From: Branchiostoma lanceolatum
Taxonomy: Eukaryota; Chordata; Leptocardii; Amphioxiformes; Branchiostomatidae
Direction of reading: 5' to 3'
Length of the DNA: 64,000 bases
Assembly: GCF_035083965.1 (NCBI RefSeq)
Contig: NC_089724.1
Span: forward strand, 24,996,974 to 25,060,973
Part shown: piece by piece, positions 35,303 through 64,000 of the stretch
Layout of the letters: each line of letters starts with the position of its first letter
Position numbering within the stretch: the first letter of the stretch is position 1
The notes under the pieces: generated by a model
What the model was told of the DNA's origin: nothing
What the model saw: only the letters and a program-made list of their open reading frames with translations
The model's database searches: none
Translations under genes and position numbers: made by a program

Positions 35303-36000
35303 CTACGCACAAAAGGTTTGGAAACTTTTTTGTTGTTGATCATATTTCCGTTGTTTCTTGATCAATTTCAATGCATTATATATCGGTGGAAAGCTTGTGT
35401 AATTTCCTTTCCAATGATACGCAGCTCATTATAATTGCAATCTCATGGAGCGAGCATCAGGCCTACTTATGCGAGTGGGTTGAAGGAAAAAAGTGCTCAA
35501 ATTTCCCTGCTAGTGTTAAATACTCAGCTCAGCGCCAAACCCGTTTGCGGTGGTGTCGTCCGCATCATAAATGAAACAGTGTGTGGAGGAATGTTATGTT
35601 CACAGCTACAGATAAGAGTAGATTAATTTTGACTGCTGGATGGGTAAATGAAAGTGTTGGGGCAGCGAGGAGAACCCTATGCTGACTGTTGCACATATTG
35701 ACTGACAGTGTTTGTGGAGTCAGCGTCATGGTGTGGGGCAACTGCCAGAGGAAAAACCAGGCTAATCATCCTAAGCAACCTCGATGTGTCAAGATATAGA
35801 CACACCATTCTCCATCCTGTCACATTTCCTAGATCCTTACCTGCAATATGAGACTGAGTGCCATTCTGCAAGATGATAGTGCACGTTCATGCAGAATGAG
35901 AGTCATTTCAGACCACCTCCAGGATGCAGGAATACAGAGGATAGAATGGCCTTCCTGCAGCCCAGATCTCAACACAATTGAACACCTCTCATACTCTGTG
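35303..36000 (+). pseudogene. Tc1-like transposase remnant, spacer copy 1
   Basis: The left inverted end (CTACGCACAAAAGGTTTGGA) is followed by a decayed coding region with stops and frameshifts: [26 protein letters not shown], then [20 protein letters not shown]. The order matches the Tc1 transposase catalytic region. Its right end is missing and runs directly into the left arm of a long-inverted-repeat element. Confidence 0.8.
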
Positions 36001-39000
36001 ATCACTGTGTGTTCAAGAAATGGCAGCCAAAGTTTGGTCCGTCAGGTGTAAGTAGTGATAATGTCAACTCATCTATGACGTAGTTTTTTTAACACACGAC
36101 AGCACACCCTGCGGAAGTCGTGACGTGGGTGTTATCTTTAGCTTTTAAGAGACTAAACCATTACCTCGGCCAAGCTTCGTATGTTTTTCTGTTTGTTTTT
36201 ATTGAATGCCAATGTGAAGTGGTCTAGTGTGCGAGAAAACCTGGCCTGGAGCAGCCAGCTGAGCCATCAGCGACTGGAAAGAAAGTTAACCAAGATACGT
36301 ACCAAATGGAATGAACCGTGAACAGGCGGTGGAGAAATCTTTGCCTGTTGACGTGTGTGTGTGTGGGGGGGGGGGGGTGCTGCATATACGATCGAACTGT
36401 GACAAAATACTTTAGGAATGCGTGAAAGCCCGAAGGCTGTATGACGCATGTGTAGGGCGAGGGAGTTGTCATTGGTCGAAGCGTTGCGCCGCCTGGTACC
36501 ATTGAAGGTTACTTCCTCTAGACTTTTCTATTGAAGGAACATCATTGCGTATGGAAAATGATTCAACTCAGACAATTACAAATAGTAGTTTTATACGTAC
36601 TCTATACATAACGAAACGTGTCTTATCTTACGCAACTGCTGTAGATATTTAAACTTTTAGTGTAGAAAAACAAAATTGTTTGCATGCCATAACTATGGAA
36701 TGACAGACAAAACAATCAACTTGGACGACATAATGTTTACAATGTGTCTTAGATGTTACAGGGTGTTTCCTGTATGGTTATTTTCTCCATGAAGCAACAA
36801 CAGAGATACTAAGAACATAATAGCGGATAATCAGACCAATCATCCTGTACATAAAGTCATACACGTAGAAAGGTTCACTTCACTTTGGTTAAACAGGCAG
36901 ATTGTTTGCAGTCGTCACGGTCCATCAGTGTCCTCTCAACAACTTGTTTTCATCAGACTACCTCGCACGCAAAACGTCACCTACGCACCTGCACATAGAC
37001 AAGGACCGTAAAGCGTTCCCTGTGTGGTTATTTCCTCCATAAAGTAGACAAAGGAATGCGAAGTACATGATGAAAGTTAAGCAGACTATTTTTATTGCAC
37101 ATGGAAGGAGATCAATGGCTATTAGTACCGCAAACATTGACGGCGAAAGCAAGGATCACTCAAACTACAGGAGACATGTTGATATTCTGTTTCTAGATAA
37201 CGCGTTCCGTATACTCTTGTATATTCTATGTCTGAGACTTAAGTTTATCGCTTGTATGACTTGATCCTGTGGTGTACCTTTGACCTAAGCTTGAGGAGGA
37301 GATGCAGAATATCAGTATATTGGTATAGTATATTGGAGCTCCATCAGCGACTGGAAATAAACTAAACCAAGATACGTACCAAATGGAATGAACCGCGAAC
37401 ATGCCGTGGAGAAATCTTTGCATGTTGACGTCGGGGGGGGGGGGGGGCAATGGTTGCTGCATACGAAATGTGACAAAACATTTTAGGAATGCGTGAAAGC
37501 CCGAAGTCTGTATGACGCATGTGTAAGGCGAGGGAGTTGCCACGGATCGAAGCGTCGCGCCGCCTGGTACAACTTCCGCTAGACTTTTCTATTGAAGGAA
37601 CATCATTAACGTAGGCGGGAAATGATTAATCTGAGACATATAGTAGTTTTATACATACTCTATACATGAAAATCGTCTTATCTTACGCAACTGCTGTGGA
37701 TATCTAAACTTTAAGCGTATAATAACCAAATTGTTTGCATGCCATAACTATGGAATGACAGACAAAACAATTAAGTCGGACGACATAATTTTTACAATGT
37801 GGCTTAGATGTTACAGGTCGTTTCCTGTATGGTTATTTTCTCCATGAAGCAACAACAGTGATACTAAGTACATAATGGCGGATAATCAGACCATAGAACG
37901 TAGAAAGGTTCACTTCATTTTGGTTAAATAGAGGCAGATTGTTTGCAGTCGTCACAGTCGATCAGTGTCCTCTCAACAACTTGTTTGCTTCAGACTACCT
38001 CGCACGCAAAACGTCACCTGCGCACCTGCACACAGACAAGAACCGTAGTTCTTATGCAAATAAAGTCATTTTTGCACGATATATAACGTTACTTGTTAAC
38101 CTCTACGGGCCAAAAAGATTTGAGTTTTTCTAATTTCCACAGGACAAAATCTAACAACATGCCAAAATATGTTCATAATCTCGTGTTACTGCTATCCTAT
38201 CACAAACACAGGCTAACAGAAAAACATAACAAGCTTGGCTGAGGTAATGGTTTAGTCTATTAAAGGTTAAGACAACACTCGAGTCACGACTTTTGCAGGG
38301 TGTGCTGTTGTGTAGTCGAGAAACTGCGTCATAGAGGGGCGACTATACCACGAGTTACACCTGACTGCCCAAACCATTGGCTATCATTTCCTGACCACGA
38401 CGAACACGGGGGCCATGAAAGACTCAGTTGTCTCCAGGGATTCTTGCCCACTTCTTTGGTAGCCGCGAAGCTGAGTCTTCTCACTCAGAGGTAAGACAAT
38501 TCTGAGTAAAATGTACACTATTTCAGTGAGTTGAATAAGAGGGAGGGGGCTACAATAGCGGTGTTTACCTCTTCAGTGCGACCATGGAGCCTTTCAGCAC
38601 CACAAGAGCACAGATCTCCGCTCACCCTGCGAAATACAATCTTGTTACAATTTGCAATGTGTAGTTTCTGACCGAGCCCAGGTGAACTTGTTAAATTGAA
38701 TTGTATTCATCAAGTATTCTTGACTTGATATCTTAAATGTAGTCATCACTTTAGTCCTTCTAAATTCTATACTATTGTTAGATTGAACTGTGCGTTTCTT
38801 AACCAAACAGTTTGAGTATGAAACAAAATGTAAGCTTTTTCTATTGATAGAATGCATATCGCAGATGCTAATCACTTAAATGTCAAGCCTTTAATATCAA
38901 CCCTTAAATGCACATGTACGGTGGCACTATAATGATGCGTCTGCGCTGTTACAAAGCGTTCCCTGTGTGGTTATTTCCTCCATAAAACATACACAGGAAT

Positions 39001-39170
39001 GCGAAGTACATAATGCAAGTTAAGCAGACTACTTTTTACTGCACATGGAAGGAGCTGTATGGCTATAAGTACCGCAAACATTGACGGCGAAAGCTTAAGG
39101 ATCACTTAAACTACAGGAGACATGTTGACATTCTATATTCTGTTTCTAGATAACGCGTTCCGCATACGCT

Positions 39171-39875
39171 ACGCACAAAAGGTTTGGAAACTTTTTTGTT
39201 GTTGATCATATTTCCGTTCTTTCTTGATCAATTTCAATGCATTATATATCGGTGGAAAGCTTGTGTAATTTCCTTTCCTATGATACGCAACTCATTATAA
39301 TTGCAATCTCATGGAGCGAGCATCAGGCCTACTTATGCGAGTGGGTTGAAGGAAAAAAGTGCTCAAATTTCCCTGCTAGTGTTAAATACTCAGCTCAGCA
39401 CCAAACCCGTTTGCGGTGGTGTCGTCCGCATCATAAATGAAACAGTGTGTGGAGGAATGTTATGTTCACAGCTACAGATAAGAGTAGATTAATTTTGACT
39501 GCTGGATGGGTAAATGAAAGTGTTGGGGCAGCGAGGAGAACCCTATGCTGACTGTTGCACAGATAGACTGACAGTGTTTGTGGAGTCAGCGTCATGGTGT
39601 GGGGCAACTGCCAGAGGAAAAACCAGGCTAATCATCCTAAGCAACCTCGATGTGTCAAGATATAGACACACCATTCTCCATCCAGTCACATTTCCTAGAT
39701 CCTTAACTCTGCAATATGAGACTGAGTGCCATTCTACAAGATGATAGTGCACGTCCATACAAAATGAGAGTCATTTCAGACCACCTCCAGGATGCAGGAA
39801 TACAGAGGATAGAATGGCCTTCCTGCAGCCCAGATCTCAACACAATTGAACACCTCTCAGATTCTGTGATCACTG
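39171..39875 (+). pseudogene. Tc1-like transposase remnant, spacer copy 2
   Basis: Nearly identical to the remnant at 35303 and truncated at the same point. Motifs [12 protein letters not shown] and [11 protein letters not shown] are readable; upstream frames are broken. The shared truncation shows that the two copies arose by duplication of a larger unit, not by separate transposition. Confidence 0.8.
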
Positions 39876-42049
39876 TGTGTTCAAGAAATGGCAGCCAAAG
39901 TTTGGTCCGTCAGGTGTAACTAGTGATAATGTCAATTCATCTATGACGTAGTTTTTTTTACACACGACAGCACACCCTGCGGAAGTCGTGACGTGGGTGT
40001 TATCTTTAGCTTTTAAGAGACTAAACCATTACCTCGGCCAAGCTTCGTATGTTTTTCTGTTTGTTTTTATTGAATGCCAATGTGAAGTGGTCTAGTGTGC
40101 GAGAAAACCTGGCCTGGAGCAGCCAGCTGAGCCATCAGCGACTGGAAAGAAAGTTAACCAAGATACGTACCAAATGGAATGAACCGTGAACAGGCGGTGG
40201 AGAAATCTTTGCCTGTTGACGTGTGTGTGTGTGTGGGTGGGGGGGGGGGGGTTGCTGGATATATGATCGAACTGTGACAAAATATTTTAGGTATGCGTGA
40301 AAGCCTGAAGGCTGTATGACGCATGTGTAGGGCGAGGGAGTTGCCATTGATCGAAGCGTTGCGCCGCCTGGTACAAGGTTACTTCCTCTAGACTTTTCTA
40401 TTGAAGGAACATCATTGCGTATGGGAAATGATTCAACTCAGACAAGTTTCATACATACTTTATACATAACAAAACGTGTCTTATCTTACGCAACTGCTGT
40501 AGATATTTAAACTATCAGCGTAGAATAACAAAATTGTTTGCATGCCATAACTATGGAATGACAGACAGAACAATCAAGTTGGACGACATAATGTTTACAA
40601 TGTGTCTTAGATGTTACAGGGCGTTTCGTGTATTGTTATTTTCTCCATGAAGCAACAACAGAGATACTAAGTACATAATGGCGGATAATCAGACCATATA
40701 CGTAGAAAGGTTCACTTCATTTTGGTTAAACAGAGGCAGATTGTTTGTAGTCGTCACAGTCGATCAGTGTCCTCTCAACAACTTGTTTTCTTCAGACTAC
40801 CTCGCACGCAAAACGTCACCTGCGCACCTGCACACAGACAAGGACCGTAATTCTTATGCAAATAAAGTCATTTTTGCACGATTTATACTTGTTAACCTTT
40901 ACGGGCCAAAAATATTTGAGTTTTTCTAATTTCCAGAGGACTTAATCTAACCACATGCCAGAATATGTTCATAATCTCATGTTACCGCTATTCTATCACA
41001 AACACAGGCTAATAGAAAAACATAACAAGCTTGGCTGAGGTAATGGTTTAGTCTATCAAAGGTTAAGACAACACTCGAGTCACGACTTCCGCGGGGTGTT
41101 CTGTCGTGTAGTCGAGAAACTACGTCATAGAGGGGCGACTATACCACGAGTTACACCTGACTGCCCAAACCATTGGCTGCCATTTCCTGAACACGACAAA
41201 CACGGGCCATGGAAGACTCAGTTGTCTCCGGGGATTCTTGCCCACTTCTTTGGTAGCCGCAAAGCTGAGTCTTCTCACTCAGAGGTAAGACAATTCTGAG
41301 TGAAATGTACACTATTTCAGTGAGTTGAATAAAAGGGAAGGGGCTACAGTAGTGGTGTTTACCTTTTCAGTGCGACCATGGAGCCTTTCAGCACGACAAG
41401 AACACAAATCTCCACTCACCCTGCGAGATGCAATCTTGTTACAATGTGCAGTTTCTGACTGAGACCAGGCGAACTTGTTAAATTAACTTGTATTTATCAA
41501 GTATTCTTAACTTGATATCTTAAATGTAGTCATCACTTTCGTCCATCTAAATTCTATACTATTGTTAGATTCAACTGTGCGTTTCTTAACCAAACAGTTT
41601 GAGTATGAAACAAAATGTATGCTTTTTCTATAATTGATACAATACATATCGTAGATGCTAATCACTTAAATGTCAAGCCTCTAATATCAACCCTTAAATT
41701 TACATGTACGGTTGTGCTATAATGATGCGTCTGCGCTGTTACAACACGTTCCCCGTGTGGTTATTTCCTCCATAAAGCAGACAAAGGAATGCGAAGTACA
41801 TAATACAAGTTAAGCAGACTACTTTTTACTGCACATGGCTATAAGTACCGCAAACATTGACGGCGAAAGCTTAAGGATCACTTAAACTACAGGAGGCATG
41901 TTGATATTCTGTTTCTAGATAACGCGTTCCGCATACTTTTGTATATTTCATGTCTGAGACTTAAGTTTATCGCTGGTATGACTTGATCCTGTGGTGTACC
42001 TTTGACCTGAGCTTGAGGAGGAGATGTAGAATATCACAATTTTATTTCA

Positions 42050-42610
42050 ATTCAAGACATTTTATGCCTCTTGAAGTTCTTGTTGGGTTGCTTACGGTGC
42101 TTTGTGAGGTCGATTCAACCATGCTCACTTTTACTGGCAGTAGAGGGCATGGCAAAGCGATCACAAGAAGAACCACTGACAGAAGGTAGTGGATGCTACT
42201 TGAAAAGTCTGTCCGTTTTCAAAATCTATCCAGTTACTTTAATATTTTTTTCTTTCTCACAAAACCACGTATGGTATGGCTTAGCATAGATAATTTCCAG
42301 CTCTTCAATCGAATCGCCCATTATTATTGGGTACCTGTTGAAACCCCAATAATGGAAATGTTAGTTAGCATGAGTGTTGACGACTGAAATGCCCAAGACC
42401 TGGTAGATTGTGAGCAAAGACAGAAAGGTATCAAGTTTATAAACATAGCATGAAAGTGTGTACCAGCTGGATACTCTGCCGTAAGATTGACTGGTCCTTG
42501 AACAGCTCCAGGTTCTCTCTCATTCATGTGTGACCGAAGACATACCACTCCTACCAGTAGCATGCTTTGGGAGTAAATAAGCTCTCTAAATATCTCCATC
42601 TTGTTTTCAG
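42050..42610. promoter_or_regulatory. RTK-B upstream flank
   Basis: Inverse copy of the RTK-A flank up to the TTGTTTTCAG acceptor that precedes the first coding exon. The promoter or first untranslated exon should lie here or further upstream, but no start site can be shown. It has one copy of the block that is doubled on the RTK-A side. Confidence 0.45.
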
Positions 42611-60809
<18,199 letters not shown>

Positions 60810-60842
60810 GACCACATCGGACTTCGGTACGAGATCAGATTG

Positions 60843-61400
60843 GACAGAAGCAATGACTTCTACATGAACTGATAGTCTAGTATTGATAACGAGTGTGTGT
60901 TTTTTTCTTTGTTGTTCTTTTTGACAGAAGCAATGACTTCTACATGAACTGATAGTCTAGTATTGATAACGAGTGTGTTTTTTTCTTTGTTGTTCTTTTT
61001 GAAAGAAGCAATGACTTCTACATGAACTGATAGTCTAGTATTGATAACGAGTGTGTGTTTTTTCTTTGTTGTTCTTTTTGACAGAAGCAATGACTTCTAC
61101 ATGAACTGATAGTCTAGTATTGATAACGAGTGTGTGTTTTTTTCTTTGTTGTTCTTTTTGACAGAAGCAATGACTTCTACATGAACTGATAGTCTAGTAT
61201 TGATAACGAGTGTGTGTTTTTTTCTTTGTTGTTCTTTTTGACAGAAGCAATGACTTCTACATGAACTGATAGTCTAGTATTGATAACGAGTGTGTGTTTT
61301 TTTCTTTGTTGTTCTTTTTGACAGAAGCAATGACTTCTACATGAACTGATAGTCTAGTGTTGATAATGAGTGTGTTTTTTTTTCTTTGTTGTTCTTTTTG
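60843..61400. repeat. Seven-copy tandem repeat of about 79 bp after the RTK-B stop
   Basis: The unit GACAGAAGCAATGACTTCTA, CATGAACTGATAGTCTAGTA, TTGATAACGAGTGTGTGTTT plus a T-rich end (CTTTGTTGTTCTTTTT) repeats seven times with few changes. The array begins 34 bases past the stop codon, so it lies in the 3' UTR or just beyond. RTK-A has one diverged copy of the first part (about 2545 downward). Confidence 0.93.
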
Positions 61401-62250
61401 TACCCCTTGAAATTTACAATATGATCTATTCAAGACATACGGTCAAAACATACTACACGGAATTATAATGAAAGTCTGTATCTAAGATCTAAGTAGATCT
61501 AAGTGTCTACTTGCATGATTTCTATATCCATATCATCATGTTAATTCATGCTCCAGAAGCAAACTGATCTTGACCGTATCTATCTTTCCAATGTTTGATG
61601 TCTTTTTTTAACGGTAAAAAGTTTCCTTATACGTTTGTTACCTCGTATTCCTAACTACACGTTTGCTGGAACTAATGACACCCTGCTGATGATACTTCTA
61701 ACCAGCAACGCCGGACCTTATAATCAAGCAACTGTTCCACTGATGAAAAAATTGACAAAATAGGAAAACCAGCATGATTTAGAAATATGCGTTTTCTTGT
61801 TGCTTTTCTGGTAGTGATATGTATTTGACTTCTGACATTATACATGTAAGATACATAGTTGCATGTGTATATACATACGTTAGGATGTACATGCCGTAGA
61901 TATAATGTTACTTATCATGAAAATATATACAATGAATAGAATAGCAGACCTTAGCATGGTACTGTGTAGCCTTTTGTAGGAATGCAACTGTCTTCAGCTA
62001 CTGGCTGGACATCTTTAGAAGATGATATTCCCGCGAAAATAAAATCTAGCATTGAAAGCATACAGGTGTACCTCTCTTACCGTTTCACACAAGTTTCTTC
62101 ATTTACTTCGTCATATGTTAAGATATGCCCAAACCAGAGAGATGTTGCCCGGTGTACATCTGAAAAGCTTTAAAAGCAAATAGTGTAATGTCTTGCACAC
62201 GTAATCCCGATTATAAAAAGCCGGTTTCTTCTGTTTGTGTTTTTGTGAAC
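61401..62250. other. Unassigned sequence right of RTK-B
   Basis: AT-rich, with no convincing exon or repeat. A 63-codon open frame at 61982 has no recognisable motif. RTK-B transcripts may end here. Confidence 0.4.
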
Positions 62251-62261
62251 TGCGGAGTTGA

Positions 62262-62677
62262 TATGTTCACCATATCTCCAGAAGTGTCAGGTTGTTCTCG
62301 AGCAGCAGCGGACGTTTGAGACCTTCCATCCCAGCAAACGTGCCCTTCCTCAGAGTCTCGACATTGCTTCGCCAGATGACCAGGGTAGATACCTGTGACA
62401 ACTTAGCAAACGCCCCTACTTCAATCACCGTTATGTTACAATCCACATACCATAGCCTACAATCTCAGCCACATGGGATCTGAGAGAGGATCTCTGCCTT
62501 TTCAGTGCCTAGGTTACGGACGTCGTCGTCCACTATCATAAGGCTGGTTCTCTCTTGACGGCTTGTCATACACATCCATCAACAGGATCTTGGGAAACAC
62601 AGATGCGAACACGCAGACAAAACCAACAAGAGTACGAGGGACACAAACCTCCGGTTCAAGCTTTTATTCATCACCAT
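62262..62677 (-). pseudogene. Broken leucine-rich-repeat secreted or membrane protein gene (5' part)
   Basis: From an ATG at 62677 on the minus strand, one continuous frame reads MVMNKSLNRR and a hydrophobic stretch (FVSLVLLLVLSACSH), which looks like a signal peptide. Later come a cysteine cap (IPCG, then DCRLWYVDCNITVIE) and LRR units (GAFAKLSQVSTLVIW, GTFAGMEGLKRPLLLENNL). The frame contains TGA codons at 62581-62579, in the cap (about 62467) and after LTLLEIW. LRR caps and repeats bind ligands in receptors such as LRR-GPCRs or Slit-like proteins. The stops suggest a pseudogene or a decayed duplicate; no downstream exons were found. Confidence 0.6.
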
Positions 62678-64000
62678 GAGGATCAAGTGAAATTAAGCCA
62701 GATCGCGTGACTTACGTTATCGTTTTCTTTCTTAATATGCTTTCAAATGTACAGCAAAAGCATCATGATGATTTACAAATATGTCCTTTGTCGACCACAG
62801 TGATAAAAAGGTTATAGCATAAGTTGAGCATTTGGAAATATTCTTTACCATTGTTCAACGTTACCTCCTACTTGTCCCATTAATTGAGAGGGGGCAGAAA
62901 TGAATATTGCCAACATGGCTGCGAAATTCCAAGTCAAACTTTAACATTTGAGTTATTTTCAAGAATAGAAAGTAAACCATTTATTTCAATGTGCATCTGA
63001 TCTGAATGATAATAATGACAATGTGTGTTTTAACACATTTCAATGATAGATACATTTCCGTATATACAGGTGAGTCCGTTAAGACATGATGTAGTAACAC
63101 GTACAGAGAAATTCTTTGGGGACGTTAAGATTTTAGGTAAATCTGAAATATGTATAAGAAAAATACATCTATTTCAACAAACGTCTCATATCACAATGAT
63201 TGTCTATGTCAGTATACATATATATATGCCTCTAGCAATATCGTTCTCACAAGAATACATTCAAAAAGCAAAAAGTCTCAAAACAGCAGCAAAAGCAAGT
63301 GTCCCCATTACATTATAATAGACCCCTTTCCAAATACCGCGGCCATTTTGAATCCAGGCCGAGCGCACGTGGTTCGAGGGCGGGAAAAGTCAACACCCGG
63401 TAAGACCAAGCCAGCGGTAAGGCGTCCCCAATAGAAACCAGCGTTGAGTCATCTTCGGCGGCGAGATGTTCTCCTTCTCGGTGAAATCCATCCATATATT
63501 TGCATGGCACAAGTAGATGATATTGTTGTGGACACTTGGACTCGATATCGGCCAGTAAAATTGTGAATTTCTGCTCCTTTTCCACAGTTCCTGCCGGGAT
63601 GTTGAACGCGCGCTACAGTGATCGAATGCTTATATGTTTACACCGCGTGCTTGTAGTTTCCCTAATAATGTTAGCTTAAGTCGAGAAAAATCCCACAAAA
63701 CAAACACTTTTCGGGCTGGGATCCTTGTAGCTAAGTTTAGGTATGACTCTTGAGCCTTTTGGTTGTCGTGACAATGCCAACATCATCTTGAAATTACATT
63801 AGTTTGAGGGAGGGCCGTGTTTTCTGTGCAGCGTTACATCGACTTCGCTCAGCAATATCTGACATTTCCGAGGAATTTAATCCCACAAAAAAGACATTAA
63901 GATATAGGCTTGAGTTCAATGTCCTTTTGGGTACAAATTTGGCAGCATTCCGGCGGCTTTTAGACGATCTTTTCGGATTCCAAGAATTTAGTCTTGCGGA
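62678..64000. other. Right end of the window, no supported gene
   Basis: 62678-63320 is AT-rich without recognised content. From 63325 a block beginning AGACCCCTTTCCAAATACCG is CpG-richer and has a 90-codon minus-strand frame (63313-63585, for example KFTILLADIESKCPQQY) with no known motif. It could be a first exon or part of a repeat. Confidence 0.35.

Larger units (their letters stand above)
32862..41480. repeat. Higher-order tandem array of the RTK spacer
   Basis: Large units repeat head to tail. Starts marked by CTCTGTGATCACTGTGTGTT lie at about 32870, 35995 and 39865. Each unit holds a long-inverted-repeat element (copies ii-iv at about 32880-34320, 36005-38480 and 39880-41285). Two units also carry a Tc1-like fragment (35303-36000 and 39171-39875) fused to the next unit at the same junction. 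Copy iii is enlarged by a second inner block starting at about 37370. G runs of 10-13 bases recur at 33238, 36366, 37434 and 40244. No host gene was seen. Confidence 0.75.

Noticed and set aside
61982..62173. 63-codon plus-strand frame as a small gene
   Set aside because: No motif, no paralogue in the left arm and no splice or start context.
63313..63585. 90-codon minus-strand frame as a gene
   Set aside because: Composition is protein-like, but there is no recognised domain, and the edge AGACCCCTTTCCAAAT looks like a repeat end.

Overview
The window is animal genomic DNA: dense split genes with GT-AG introns, metazoan extracellular domains (CUB, EGF, Ig, LRR, tetraspanin) and many transposable elements. 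The multidomain receptor tyrosine kinases (RTKs), short introns, CR1/L2-like and Tc1-like elements and heavy MITE load suggest a cephalochordate such as amphioxus (Branchiostoma). The organism is an inference; no sequence could be searched.

Two full-length paralogous RTK genes fill most of the window, head to head. RTK-A is on the minus strand (27743 to 2588) and RTK-B on the plus strand (42611 to 60809). I traced 22 coding exons in each by matching the two copies exon for exon. All 21 intron phases agree, and both concatenated exon sets stay in frame (872 and 863 codons before the stop). The predicted protein is: signal peptide, CUB domain, a fast-diverging Ig-like module, EGF-like, Ig, EGF-like, one membrane span, an intact tyrosine kinase, and a 21-residue tail with a YFNV motif. 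The order from the Ig-like module onward recalls Tie receptors. A CUB domain at the N-terminus is not part of any RTK class I know.

Layout. 1-2587: first coding exon of a probable tetraspanin (minus strand), then intergenic DNA. 2588-27743: RTK-A, whose introns carry many insertions missing from RTK-B, several with clean target-site duplications (TSDs). 27744-42610: spacer between the genes. Its outer parts are inverted copies of each other. The middle (about 32.9-41.3 kb) is a higher-order tandem array of long-inverted-repeat elements fused to Tc1-like fragments. 42611-60809: RTK-B, with a separate set of repeats in introns 1-9. 60810-64000: a seven-copy tandem repeat of about 79 bp next to the RTK-B stop, then a broken leucine-rich-repeat gene on the minus strand and unassigned sequence.

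The two RTKs read as one ancestral gene copied as an inverted duplication of about 25-30 kb. The kinase, EGF and CUB exons stayed close (about 88-100% identical at the protein level), while exons 5-8 fell to about 45-60%. This would fit two receptors keeping one signalling output while changing what they bind.
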